DNA from: JAJYSO01 sp964579505
GTDB lineage: Bacteria; Bacteroidota; Bacteroidia; Flavobacteriales; Flavobacteriaceae
Assembly: GCA_964579505.1 (NCBI GenBank)
Contig: CAZOGC010000008.1
Span: 1 to 64,000, forward strand
Direction of reading: 5' to 3'
Length of the DNA: 64,000 bases
Both the position numbers and the translations under genes were made by a program. Under the pieces are notes generated by a model. The model saw only the letters and a list, made by a program, of their open reading frames with translations, had not been told where the DNA came from and did no database searches. Shown here piece after piece: positions 35,349 through 43,762 of this stretch. The first letter of the stretch is position 1. The number at the start of each line of letters is the position of its first letter.

Positions 35349-36074
35349 ATGGAAAATGTAGCTGAAAAATCGGTCGGTCAAATTGTTGCTGAAGACTATC
35401 GTGTGGCACAAGTATTTGAAAATCATCAAATTGATTTTTGTTGTAATGGTAATCGTAGCCTACAAGAAGTAGCACAAGATAAAAACATAGAACCAGAAAC
35501 ACTTTTGTCTGAGATAAAGGCAATAAAAAATGCCCAAGGGGGTGGTAGTACAGATTTTGATACCTGGCCATTAGATTTGCTGGCAGATTATATTGTAAAA
35601 ACGCATCACCGATATGCTGAAAAACAAATTCAAACTTTAAAGCCATACCTAGAAAAGATTAGCCAGGTGCACGGAGGGCGTCATCCGGAGTTGTTTGAGA
35701 TAAAAGAAATATTTGAAAACATTGCAGGAGAGATTACGACCCATATGAAAAAAGAGGAAATAATTTTGTTTCCTACCGTTAAAAAAATCGTACAAGCCAA
35801 AGAAAATCAAACAGAATTGCCTAACTTGTCTGTCGGAAGAGTAGAAAATCCGGTTAGCCAAATGACGCACGAGCACGATGACCAAGGCGAGGCGTTTAAA
35901 AAGATAGCCGAATTGAGCAATAATTTTACACCTCCTGCGGATGGTTGTAATACTTATAAAGTAACTTTAGGACTGTTAAAAGATTTTCAAACTGATTTGC
36001 ATAAGCACATTCATTTAGAAAATAATATACTGTTTCCTAAGGTAGTCAATTTAGCTAAAGAATTAGCCGTATAA
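35349..36074 (+). CDS. ric: Iron-sulfur cluster repair di-iron protein Ric (ScdA/YtfE)
   Basis: 241 residues from the ATG at 35349; a TTG three codons earlier is less likely. The N-terminal ScdA domain has VGQIVAEDYRVAQVFENHQI and the DFCCNG di-cysteine motif (about 31-36). The remaining part is a hemerythrin-like helical bundle with His/Glu ligands in KTHHRYAEKQ, HGGRHPELFE, THMKKEE, THEHDDQGEAF and HKHIHLENNILFP. It repairs [Fe-S] clusters damaged by NO or peroxide. It is followed 77 bp later by aconitase, a classic NO-damaged target. Placement after nirK fits protection from self-made NO. Confidence 0.94.
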   Translation: MENVAEKSVGQIVAEDYRVAQVFENHQIDFCCNGNRSLQEVAQDKNIEPETLLSEIKAIKNAQGGGSTDFDTWPLDLLADYIVKTHHRYAEKQIQTLKPYLEKISQVHGGRHPELFEIKEIFENIAGEITTHMKKEEIILFPTVKKIVQAKENQTELPNLSVGRVENPVSQMTHEHDDQGEAFKKIAELSNNFTPPADGCNTYKVTLGLLKDFQTDLHKHIHLENNILFPKVVNLAKELAV

Positions 36075-36150
36075 ATGTTCGTTCCCCAGCACGGAATGGA
36101 CACTTTTTTCGGTCTATGAAATACAAATTAATAACTTAAAATCCATTACC

Positions 36151-38907
36151 ATGCCAAAACACCCATTTCAGGTAAAGAAAACCTTAGAACTTCAAGGTAA
36201 AAAACTGGAATATTACAGCTTGGAAGCATTAGAAAAACAAGGATATGCCATTGAAAAAATGCCTTTTTCAATTCGTATCCTATTAGAAAATGCGCTGCGT
36301 AATTTTGATGGTTTTACCATAACTAAAGAGCACATAGAAAGCTTGCTTAATTGGAATCCACAGACTGACGGAGAAAGCATTCCGTATAAGCCTGCGCGCG
36401 TCTTAATGCAGGATTTTACAGGAGTTCCTGCCGTAGTAGATATTGCGGCTTTGCGCTCTGAGGTAGCTCGAAAAAATAAAGATGCAGAAAAGATTAATCC
36501 ACTTGTTCCGGTAGATTTAATTATAGACCACTCGGTACAGGTAGATTATTTTGCGGCGGACTACGCTTATGAAAAAAATATGCAAGAAGAATACAAACGC
36601 AATAATGAGCGGTATACCTTCTTAAAATGGGCTCAGAAAGCCTTTGATAATTTTAGCGTAGTTCCTCCGGGAATGGGGATTTGTCATCAAGTTAACCTTG
36701 AATATCTCGCACAAGGCGTAAAAGAAAGAAACGGGCAATTGTTTCCGGATACGTTGGTAGGTACCGATAGCCACACCCCAATGGTTAATGGTATTGGTGT
36801 TGTGGGTTGGGGCGTTGGCGGTATTGAAGCCGAAGCTGCGCTGCTGGGACAACCCATTTATATGATTATGCCAAAAGTAGTCGGGCTCAAACTTACCGGA
36901 AAATTACCGGTGGGTACGACGGCTACCGATATGGTTTTAAACATAGCCGAAACGTTACGTAAACATGGAGTGGTAGGTAAATTTGTAGAGGTTTTTGGAG
37001 ATGGACTCGATAATTTATCAGTGCCGGATCGCGCTACCGTAAGTAATATGTCGCCAGAATTTGGCTGTACAGTTACATATTTCCCTATAGATGACAAAAC
37101 CTTAGAGTATATGCAGCTTACAAATCGCCCTGATGAGGTGATAGAACGTGTAAGAACCTATTGTAAGGCCAATAAATTGTGGAGAGAAAATACAGATGTA
37201 ATTACCTATTCTTCGGTCGTCGAATTAGATTTATCTAAAATTGAACCTTCTGTGGCCGGTCCTAAACGACCGCAGGATAAAATTTTAATGAAGAACCTGA
37301 AAGAGAAATTTAAAGACCTGCTTAAAGACGAATTTCATCGTGATTACGTAGATTTAGACAAACGAGAAGCCCTAGTTGCCTCTTCTGTAGAAGGATTAGA
37401 ACAAGCCACGGCTGTCGCTGCTCCTCAAACCAAAACAAATAAGTTACGAACGGTTTGGGTAGATAATATTCAAGATAAGTTTGAATTATCTGACGGGTCA
37501 GTTGCCATTGCGGCTATTACTTCTTGTACCAATACTTCTAACCCTTTTGTGATGATTGGTGCCGGGTTGGTGGCGCGTAATGCGCGTATCAAAGGAATAG
37601 ATACCAGACCTTGGGTAAAAACCTCTTTGGCTCCGGGCTCTAAAGTGGTAACCGATTATTTAGAAAAAGCCGACTTGATGCAAGATCTCGAGGCCTTAGG
37701 CTTTCATTTGGTGGGCTATGGTTGTACTTCTTGTATTGGAAATTCAGGGCCTTTGCCTCCTAAAATTAGTGAAGCAGTTGATGATAATGACTTAGTGGTG
37801 GCCTCTGTGCTTTCGGGGAATAGAAATTTTGAGGCACGGGTACATAACAAGGTAAAAATGAACTTTTTAATGTCACCTATGCTGGTGGTTGCTTATGCTA
37901 TTGCCGGAAGAGTAGATATTAATCTAACTGAAGATCCGTTGGCGTATGATAAAAATGACCAACCAGTATATTTAAAAGATATTTGGCCTTCAGATGATGA
38001 AATCAATAAAATTATGCGAGAGGTACTTTCTCCGGGTGATTTTAGTAAAGATTATGGCGAAATATTTGCTGGAAACGATATCTGGAGAAACTTAGAAGCA
38101 CCTACCGGAAAAATTTATGAATGGGATGATAAATCAACCTATATCAAAGAAATTCCATTCTTTAAAAATATTTCTGAAGAGCCGACTGATTTAAAAGACA
38201 TTAAGGGCGCAAAAGCTTTGTTGGTTTTAGGACAGAGTATAACAACAGACCACATATCACCAGCTGGTCGATTTAGCAAATTTTCTGCTGCCGGTCAGTA
38301 TTTGGTCAGCAAGGGTGTAGATCCTAGAAACTTTAACTCATACGGTTCCCGTCGAGGAAACGATGAGGTAATGACGCGCGGAACGTTTGCCAATGTACGT
38401 ATCAAAAACCAGTTGGTAGACAAAGAGGGAGGCTATACTATTCATATCCCTTCAGGAAAAGAGATGACCGTGTTTGACGCTGCCCAAAAATATAAAGAAG
38501 AGAACACACCATTAGTAGTGCTAGCCGGAAAAGAATATGGAAGTGGTTCTTCGCGAGACTGGGCTGCTAAAGGAACTTTCTTGCTAGGCATCAAAGCCGT
38601 GATAGCTGAGAGCTATGAACGTATTCATCGTAGTAATTTGATGGACTTAGGGGTACTTCCGCTTCAATTTAAAGAAGGAGAAGGTGCTGAATCTTTGGGT
38701 CTTTCAGGAAAAGAGACCTTTGATATTAGTGGTATAGCAGATAATCTGACCCCACACAAAGAAGTAGATGTAATAGCTACAGACGATAATGGCAAAAAAA
38801 CCAGTTTTAAAGCTATTGTTCGACTAGATTCTGATATAGAAATTGAATACTATCGCAATGAGGGTATCCTTCAATATGTGCTTCGACAATTTTTGAAAGA
38901 GAATTAA
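36151..38907 (+). CDS. acnA: Aconitate hydratase AcnA
   Basis: 918 residues, the AcnA/IRP type. Cluster cysteines lie in SCTNTSNP (about 457) and GYGCTSCIGNSGP (about 527 and 530). The C-terminal swivel domain has GKEYGSGSSRDWAAKG and SYERIHRSNLMDLGVLPL. It converts citrate to isocitrate in the TCA cycle. Its place directly after ric, whose product repairs aconitase clusters in known bacteria, suggests functional coupling. Flavobacteria usually also carry AcnB-type or other aconitases; none is visible here. Confidence 0.96.
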   Translation: MPKHPFQVKKTLELQGKKLEYYSLEALEKQGYAIEKMPFSIRILLENALRNFDGFTITKEHIESLLNWNPQTDGESIPYKPARVLMQDFTGVPAVVDIAALRSEVARKNKDAEKINPLVPVDLIIDHSVQVDYFAADYAYEKNMQEEYKRNNERYTFLKWAQKAFDNFSVVPPGMGICHQVNLEYLAQGVKERNGQLFPDTLVGTDSHTPMVNGIGVVGWGVGGIEAEAALLGQPIYMIMPKVVGLKLTGKLPVGTTATDMVLNIAETLRKHGVVGKFVEVFGDGLDNLSVPDRATVSNMSPEFGCTVTYFPIDDKTLEYMQLTNRPDEVIERVRTYCKANKLWRENTDVITYSSVVELDLSKIEPSVAGPKRPQDKILMKNLKEKFKDLLKDEFHRDYVDLDKREALVASSVEGLEQATAVAAPQTKTNKLRTVWVDNIQDKFELSDGSVAIAAITSCTNTSNPFVMIGAGLVARNARIKGIDTRPWVKTSLAPGSKVVTDYLEKADLMQDLEALGFHLVGYGCTSCIGNSGPLPPKISEAVDDNDLVVASVLSGNRNFEARVHNKVKMNFLMSPMLVVAYAIAGRVDINLTEDPLAYDKNDQPVYLKDIWPSDDEINKIMREVLSPGDFSKDYGEIFAGNDIWRNLEAPTGKIYEWDDKSTYIKEIPFFKNISEEPTDLKDIKGAKALLVLGQSITTDHISPAGRFSKFSAAGQYLVSKGVDPRNFNSYGSRRGNDEVMTRGTFANVRIKNQLVDKEGGYTIHIPSGKEMTVFDAAQKYKEENTPLVVLAGKEYGSGSSRDWAAKGTFLLGIKAVIAESYERIHRSNLMDLGVLPLQFKEGEGAESLGLSGKETFDISGIADNLTPHKEVDVIATDDNGKKTSFKAIVRLDSDIEIEYYRNEGILQYVLRQFLKEN

Positions 38908-38949
38908 AAAGCATTTTTTTGAATAATTAAGATTGTTCATATTGGGTTG

Positions 38950-38971
38950 CGCCGGGCGTTATTGCCCGGCG
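38950..38971. terminator. GC-rich hairpin after acnA
   Basis: Perfect 8-bp arms CGCCGGGC (38950-38957) and GCCCGGCG (38964-38971), loop GTTATT. Very GC-rich in an AT-rich setting, no T-run. Likely a transcription-end or mRNA-stability hairpin. Confidence 0.55.
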
Positions 38972-39045
38972 TACTTGCATAAATAAGAAATGTAGAAGGC
39001 TGACAAAATATCCCCTGAAGGGTAGGAAAACTGGTTATTTTTTCT

Positions 39046-39053
39046 TAATTTTG
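39046..39053 (+). promoter_or_regulatory. -7 promoter element of the cupin-osmC unit
   Basis: TAATTTTG, exact TAnnTTTG, about 40 bp upstream of the cupin ATG. An inverted repeat CCCT-GA-AGGG (39013-39022) lies about 28 bp upstream of it, of different sequence from the nirK/ric repeat. Confidence 0.5.
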
Positions 39054-39094
39054 AGTCATTCTAAATAACAAAAACACACCAAAAAATAAGTGCG

Positions 39095-39439
39095 ATGAAA
39101 ACAGCATCCATGACCCATGCTATTCAGTATAACGAGGGCCGTCCTAATATCAGTGTTCTGTTCAATACAGAGGCTGGAAAGGAGATTCGAATTGTCTTTA
39201 AAAAAGGGCAAGTTATGAAAGAGCATAAAGCTCCATTTCCCATTGTGGTTGAGGTTTTTAAAGGTCAAATAGATTTTGAAGTACTGGGTAAAACCCATGC
39301 GTTGAAAGCAGGTGATTTGATTGCCATAGAAGAAGGAAATGTGCCTCATGAATTAACCGCAGTAGAAGATAGTATTGTTCGATTGAGTCTTCATAAAGGT
39401 GATTCGACCAATAGAGTTAAAGACGCTGCAAAAAAATAA
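39095..39439 (+). CDS. Small single-domain cupin protein 2
   Basis: 114 residues, one cupin barrel: FKKGQVMKEHKAPFPIVVEVFKGQ (first motif, His at about 49) and LKAGDLIAIEEGNVPHELTA (second, His at about 89). Only part of the usual metal ligand set is present, so metal binding is uncertain. Starts a run of small stress-type genes (osmC, doxX, ahpD-like). Distinct in sequence from the cupin before ric, although similar in size and setting. Confidence 0.8.
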   Translation: MKTASMTHAIQYNEGRPNISVLFNTEAGKEIRIVFKKGQVMKEHKAPFPIVVEVFKGQIDFEVLGKTHALKAGDLIAIEEGNVPHELTAVEDSIVRLSLHKGDSTNRVKDAAKK

Positions 39440-39470
39440 ATGTATAATTAATAACACAAATAAATATAGT

Positions 39471-39893
39471 ATGAAAAAACACACTGCCCATGCCGTATGG
39501 AACGGCTCTGTAAAAGAAGGAAATGGAAAATTAACCACTAAAAGCAAGGTGTTAGACGGTCAGCAATACTCTTTTAAAACTCGTTTTGAAGATGGAAACG
39601 GAACCAATCCGGATGAGCTTATTGCCGCTTCTCATGCCGGCTGTTTTGCGATGGCTACTAGCCTTATCTTGGGTGAAAATGGGTTTACTCCGGATTCTTT
39701 AGAAGCAACGGCTGTAGTAACGATGGATCCCGAAAAATTGGCCCTTACCAGCTCTCACTTAACCCTTAAGGGAAAAGTTTCCGGTATCACGGAAGAAAAA
39801 TTCTTAGAGATAGCCCAAGCAGCAAAAGAAAACTGCCCCATAAGTAAAGTGCTTAATTTAGAGATTACCTTAGATGCCTCTTTGGTAAAATAA
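39471..39893 (+). CDS. OsmC family peroxidase
   Basis: 140 residues from the ATG at 39471, chosen because longer readings overlap the cupin gene and lack similarity. Both peroxidatic cysteines are visible: SHAGCFAMA (about 57) and NCPISKVL (about 123). The start KKHTAHAVWNGSVKEGNG is typical of OsmC. It detoxifies organic hydroperoxides in the cytosol. 31 bp downstream of the second cupin, 13 bp upstream of the DoxX gene; clearly one unit. Confidence 0.93.
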   Translation: MKKHTAHAVWNGSVKEGNGKLTTKSKVLDGQQYSFKTRFEDGNGTNPDELIAASHAGCFAMATSLILGENGFTPDSLEATAVVTMDPEKLALTSSHLTLKGKVSGITEEKFLEIAQAAKENCPISKVLNLEITLDASLVK

Positions 39894-39906
39894 GAAATGA
39901 TCATAA

Positions 39907-40305
39907 ATGAGTAAAAAACTAATTAAATTATTTCTGCGGCTGGCGTTGGGTATCGGTTTTCTGTCGCCTGTTTTAGATAGATTTGGTCTTTGGGGAAGCA
40001 CATGGGGCAATTGGGATAGTTTTGTAAAATACACCCAATCATTGGTACCATGGTTAACTCCCCGATGGACGAGTATAGCTGCTATTGTTGCAACGGTTGC
40101 AGAAATAGTTTTTGGTGTTTTTTTACTCTTAGGTTGGAAAGTACGTCTATTTGCTAACCTAAGCGGAACCTTAATGTTGTTGTTTGCATTAGCTATGTGG
40201 ACATCTTACGGGATAAAAGCCCCGTTAAACGCATCCGTTTTTGCTGCTTCGGCAGCTGCGTTTGCACTGGCAACAATCCGCGTAAAATTTTTAGAAATAG
40301 ATTGA
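39907..40305 (+). CDS. DoxX family membrane protein
   Basis: 132 residues with four predicted membrane helices. RLALGIGFLSPVLDRFGLWG near the N-terminus and EIVFGVFLLLGWKVRLFANLSG in the middle are characteristic of the DoxX/DoxD-like superfamily. Such proteins are linked to thiol and oxidative stress handling in some bacteria, but the reaction here is unknown. It is between OsmC and an AhpD-like gene, supporting a redox-stress role. Confidence 0.83.
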   Translation: MSKKLIKLFLRLALGIGFLSPVLDRFGLWGSTWGNWDSFVKYTQSLVPWLTPRWTSIAAIVATVAEIVFGVFLLLGWKVRLFANLSGTLMLLFALAMWTSYGIKAPLNASVFAASAAAFALATIRVKFLEID

Positions 40306-40423
40306 TTTTGTTAAAAAGTAACTTGTAACTCCTGTTGTGTATTTAAAGTGTTAAAACAGACATTTGATGGAAAAATGAGGGCTAATGCACGTCAGGTTTG
40401 TAACGTAATTAAATATAAATATT

Positions 40424-40759
40424 ATGAATGATTCTGAAAACATGTTTCCTGCAGCTACCAAAGAAATGGCCGAAGCTAAAGCGGCCTTAGCTCCCGAACA
40501 AATTAAAGCTTGGCGTAATTTTAGTCAAACCGTTTTTAAAAAAGGAGTATTAGATGAAAAAACTAAGCAACTTATTGCGGTGGCAGTAGCCCATGTTACT
40601 CAGTGCCCGTATTGCATCCGTTCACATGCTCCACAAGCATTGCGTAGTGGTGCTTCTAAAGAAGAAATTATGGAGGCTATTTGGGTGGCCGCTGAAATGC
40701 GTGCTGGTGCTGCATATGCCCATGGTAGCATTGCTATGGATGCTATAAAGGATAAGTAA
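40424..40759 (+). CDS. Carboxymuconolactone decarboxylase / AhpD-like protein
   Basis: 111 residues with the AhpD-type motif CPYCIRSHAPQALRSGASKEE: redox CxxC at about residues 64-67 with the following His. It is short, with no fused second domain. It probably acts as a thiol-disulfide reductant or peroxidase partner rather than a true decarboxylase. It is co-directional with OsmC and DoxX genes, with a 118-bp gap before it. Confidence 0.88.
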   Translation: MNDSENMFPAATKEMAEAKAALAPEQIKAWRNFSQTVFKKGVLDEKTKQLIAVAVAHVTQCPYCIRSHAPQALRSGASKEEIMEAIWVAAEMRAGAAYAHGSIAMDAIKDK

Positions 40760-40812
40760 AATGAGGGATTAACTAGATATAACCTATCTTTTTTTATTAA
40801 ATTTTATGCTAC

Positions 40813-41256
40813 ATGAACGATTCTTTTTTAGAAGAGGCCTATAAAGAGGCTCAGATGGGGCTGGTAGAAGGAGGTATTCCTATCGGGTCCGTTTTGGTTT
40901 ATCGTAATCAGATTATTGGACGAGGACACAATAGGCGTGTACAGCAAAAAAGTCCAACACTGCATGCCGAGATAGATGCACTCGAAAATGCCGGTAGGCA
41001 ACCGGCTTCAGTTTATAAAGAGAGTGTGCTCTACACCACGCTTTCTCCGTGTGCTATGTGTACAGGGGCTATTCTGTTGTACGGTATTCCAAAAGTAGTA
41101 ATTGGTGAGCACGAGACCTTTTTAGGAGAAGAAGAATTGCTAAAATCTAGAGGAGTGATGGTAGAAGTGCTTCACGATACCTCTTGCATAGCATTGATGC
41201 GTCAGTTTATAAAAGATAATCCCGAATTGTGGAATGAGGATATAGGTGAAGAGTAA
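40813..41256 (+). CDS. Cytosine deaminase of the yeast FCY1 type
   Basis: 147 residues. Zinc-deaminase motifs: His51 and Glu53 in TLHAEIDALENAGR, and Cys80/Cys83 in TTLSPCAMCTGAI. The match to yeast cytosine deaminase, recalled from memory, is unusually close: EGGIPIG, GRGHN, LYTTLSPC-MCTGAI, YGIPK-VIGE, and the C-terminal QFIKDNPELWNEDIGE with the Trp and Asp that close the yeast active site. Bacterial cytosine deaminases are usually the unrelated CodA type. It should convert cytosine to uracil in the cytosol, where Upp (48.3 kb) could use the uracil. Guanine or tRNA adenosine deaminase is less likely. Confidence 0.85.
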   Translation: MNDSFLEEAYKEAQMGLVEGGIPIGSVLVYRNQIIGRGHNRRVQQKSPTLHAEIDALENAGRQPASVYKESVLYTTLSPCAMCTGAILLYGIPKVVIGEHETFLGEEELLKSRGVMVEVLHDTSCIALMRQFIKDNPELWNEDIGEE

Positions 41257-41265
41257 TTAGTAATA

Positions 41266-41820
41266 ATGAAAAGAGAAAAACAAAAACAGGTCTGGACCAT
41301 AGGGCATTCTACTCATCCACTAGCTGAATTTGTACAATTACTCAAGGCTTTTCATATTGAACAATTAGTTGATATTAGAGGGCTTCCGGGTTCTAATAAA
41401 TTTCCACAATACAATAAAGAAAATTTGGAAAAGACCATGCCGAAAGAACATATTCGGTATGTATATCTCAATCAACTTGGGGGTAGACAGCGGTTTCACA
41501 AAGATTCTAAAAATACGGTGTGGCACAATAAATCGTTTAGAGCGTATGCAGATTACATGGAAACCGAAGAATTTGCAGCCGGACTCAATCAATTAAAAGT
41601 ATTAGCGCTTCAATGCCCCACTGCTTATATGTGTGCAGAAGCGGTGTGGTGGCGATGCCATCGGTCTATGGTTTCGGATGCATTGAAGGTGGAGGGGTGG
41701 AACGTGATGCATATTATGGCACTGCACACCGCAAAAGAACATCCTTATACCCAACCGGCACAAGTTGTTAATGGTAAATTGATATATGGCTCAGGAAAGG
41801 ATAAAATAAAAGAAAATTAA
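41266..41820 (+). CDS. DUF488 family protein (long form)
   Basis: 184 residues. Begins KQVWTIGHSTHPLAEFVQLL and continues DIRGLPGSNKFPQYNKENL, typical for DUF488. A conserved C-terminal part has CAEAVWWRCHRSMVSDAL with the family Cys and CHR motif. Function is unknown. It starts 9 bp after the deaminase gene and is followed 17 bp later by an SDR gene; a second, shorter DUF488 gene lies beyond that. Confidence 0.87.
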   Translation: MKREKQKQVWTIGHSTHPLAEFVQLLKAFHIEQLVDIRGLPGSNKFPQYNKENLEKTMPKEHIRYVYLNQLGGRQRFHKDSKNTVWHNKSFRAYADYMETEEFAAGLNQLKVLALQCPTAYMCAEAVWWRCHRSMVSDALKVEGWNVMHIMALHTAKEHPYTQPAQVVNGKLIYGSGKDKIKEN

Positions 41821-41837
41821 GATTTGAAAAAATATAA

Positions 41838-42560
41838 ATGCAAATAGATCAACAAATTGCGATTGTAACCGGAGCGAGTAGTGGTTTGGGAACAGCCATA
41901 ACCAAAGCTTTGGTAAAAAAAGGAGCAGAAGTTTACGGTTTGGCGCGTAACATAGATGCTTTGCAGAATTTACATAGTGAATTGGGGAACCAGTTTCATC
42001 CGGTGCGGATAAACATTACCCATCAAGAAGCAATAGCAGATTGGATAGAACAAACTTTTTCTGCTACTCATAGTCCGAGTATTCTTATAAACAATGCAGG
42101 AATTGGCAGATATCAAAAGGTTGATGAGATGGATTCGGAGGATTGGTTGGCTATGATAAACACTAACTTAAACGGATTATACTTTATAACAGCCCCGATA
42201 GCTGCTTTAATGAAAGAAAATAAACAGAGTACACACATCATAAATATTGGATCTATTTTAGGTACACTAGGGCGTGCAGAAGCGGCGGCTTATTGCACCA
42301 CAAAATTTGGAGTAAGTGGATTTAGTGAGGTGTTGTTTAAGGAACTTCGTTTTTACAATATTAAAGTAACTTGTCTTAATCCGGGTTCTATAGATACAGA
42401 ATTTTTTAAGCAATCAGGTGTAAAAAACCATCACAATATGTTGCAACCCAAAGATTTGGCAGATACAGTTGTTTACGTATTAGAAACGCCGGATAATATG
42501 TTAATCAATGAGTTAACAATAAGACCTCTAAACCCGAGGCCTCCAAAAATAAATGATTAA
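41838..42560 (+). CDS. Short-chain dehydrogenase/reductase
   Basis: 240 residues, classical SDR. NAD(P) loop VTGASSGLG (about 10-18), NNAGIG (about 89), catalytic Ser in INIGSILG (about 138) and YCTTK (about 154). The following LNPGSIDTEF is a standard SDR segment. The substrate is unknown. It lies between two DUF488 genes, 11-17 bp from each, so all three are probably translated from one mRNA. Confidence 0.9.
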   Translation: MQIDQQIAIVTGASSGLGTAITKALVKKGAEVYGLARNIDALQNLHSELGNQFHPVRINITHQEAIADWIEQTFSATHSPSILINNAGIGRYQKVDEMDSEDWLAMINTNLNGLYFITAPIAALMKENKQSTHIINIGSILGTLGRAEAAAYCTTKFGVSGFSEVLFKELRFYNIKVTCLNPGSIDTEFFKQSGVKNHHNMLQPKDLADTVVYVLETPDNMLINELTIRPLNPRPPKIND

Positions 42561-42571
42561 ACAATAAAAAA

Positions 42572-42919
42572 ATGAGCTTAATTTTAAAACGTGTGTATGA
42601 GGCTCCCAGTCCACAAGATGGTTACAGATTGTTGGTAGACCGGTTGTGGCCAAGAGGAGTAAGTAAAGAGAGAGCGGCTCTAGATGAGTGGAACAAAGAC
42701 ATTGCTCCTTCAAACGAGTTACGCAAGTGGTTTGGGCACCAGCCGGAACTTTTTGAAGAATTTGCGAAACGCTATAAAGAAGAACTCAAAGCACATGCAA
42801 CAGTATTGAATCGTATCAAGAAGCGGGCAAAGAAGGAACCTGTATGCATACTTTATGGAGCCAAAGATGAAACACACAACCAAGCAGTTGTTTTAAAAAA
42901 AGTATTAGAAACGCTATAA
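42572..42919 (+). CDS. DUF488 family protein (short, YeaO-like)
   Basis: 115 residues. LLVDRLWPRGVSKERAALDEW at the N-terminal part and ELRKWFGHQPELFEEFAKRY are hallmarks of the YeaO-like branch of DUF488. It ends with VCILYGAKDETHNQAVVLK. Function is unknown. Different branch from the DUF488 protein two genes upstream. Confidence 0.9.
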   Translation: MSLILKRVYEAPSPQDGYRLLVDRLWPRGVSKERAALDEWNKDIAPSNELRKWFGHQPELFEEFAKRYKEELKAHATVLNRIKKRAKKEPVCILYGAKDETHNQAVVLKKVLETL

Positions 42920-42929
42920 AATAAATATT

Positions 42930-43379
42930 TTGGACCGAAGTAAGGGACTCAAACCGTTTAGTCGGGAGCATCATCACGGCCTTTTGCTATCGTGGAAAAT
43001 TAGAACCGGAATTGCAAAAGGAGTTAGTTTTGAGCGTATTAAAAAATATACAGACTGGTTTTATAAAACCTATTTGGTGCCCCATTTTGAAGCCGAAGAA
43101 AAATATGTACTCCCGATTTTAGGAAAAAATGATCCGTTGGTAAAAAAAGCCATTGCAGATAGACGTAGATTAGATAAGCTCTTTTTAGGCAATAAAAAAA
43201 GACCTGAAATAGCCTTGAGTTTGGGAGAAGAAAAATTAGAGCAATACATTCGTTTTCAAGAACACAAATTATTTAAGCGCGTACAAGAAGTGGCCTCTAA
43301 AGAACAGTTAGAGCATATTGAAAAAGCGTATAACGAACAGGAGTTTAAAGAAAACACAACAGATACTTTTTGGGAATAA
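42930..43379 (+). CDS. Hemerythrin-domain protein (TTG start)
   Basis: 149 residues, helical bundle with iron-ligand type His/Glu: FSREHHHGLLLSWKIR (about 9-24), HFEAEEKYVLPIL (about 52-64), FQEHKLFKRV (about 109). Such proteins bind di-iron and react with O2 or NO. The start is TTG at 42930, 10 bp after the DUF488 stop: there is no suitable ATG before the first His motif. It closes the + strand stress block and echoes the hemerythrin domain of Ric. Confidence 0.85.
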   Translation: MDRSKGLKPFSREHHHGLLLSWKIRTGIAKGVSFERIKKYTDWFYKTYLVPHFEAEEKYVLPILGKNDPLVKKAIADRRRLDKLFLGNKKRPEIALSLGEEKLEQYIRFQEHKLFKRVQEVASKEQLEHIEKAYNEQEFKENTTDTFWE

Positions 43380-43762
43380 GGAAGGGTTTAACAAGATCCT
43401 CGTTACATTTATGTTGAATGCTCAGATGGGTGTTTTACCAATAGCGTCCTAAACGATTTAGGTTGAATCGTTAAAACAACAGGTTTTATACGTAGTTTCA
43501 CATTCGTTTAATTTATAGGGTTTGGAATGGCTTTTTGAAAAAAATGTTGAAAATCAAGGAAGCAGGGGTGGCCGAGGGATGAAAATCTGTTTGAGGACGA
43601 CGAGTAGGAGGACGAGTTATTTTCATCCGTGGCTGGGGTTTCCGTAGTATTTTTTACATTTTTATTCACTAGCCTAGACTTTTTTGGTTCTTTTTTTGGC
43701 AATGAAAAAAAGAACAATGTAATTATTTAGGACAACATTGGTATTCCACTAAAAAATAGTCA
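43380..43762. ncRNA. Non-coding stretch with two perfect hairpins; candidate structured RNA
   Basis: 383 bp with no credible gene. Two inverted repeats stand out: GGATGAAAAT (43577-43586) with ATTTTCATCC (43619-43628), whose 32-nt loop contains GAGGACGA twice; and GTTCTTTTTTT (43687-43697) with AAAAAAAGAAC (43705-43715). The local composition (G/A-rich, then T-rich) differs from the neighbours. I do not recognise a known RNA family. A transcription terminator alone would not explain the first hairpin. It could be a small RNA, a dispersed repeat or a remnant of a mobile element. Confidence 0.35.

Noticed and set aside
39013..39022. CCCT-GA-AGGG before the second cupin as a third copy of the nirK/ric operator
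   Set aside because: Sequence differs and its centre is about 28.5 bp, not 25.5 bp, from the -7 box.
43508..43717. Possible 69-residue Ser/Lys/Asn-rich protein on the - strand
   Set aside because: Low complexity, spans both hairpins, no promoter or known family; the non-coding interpretation is preferred.
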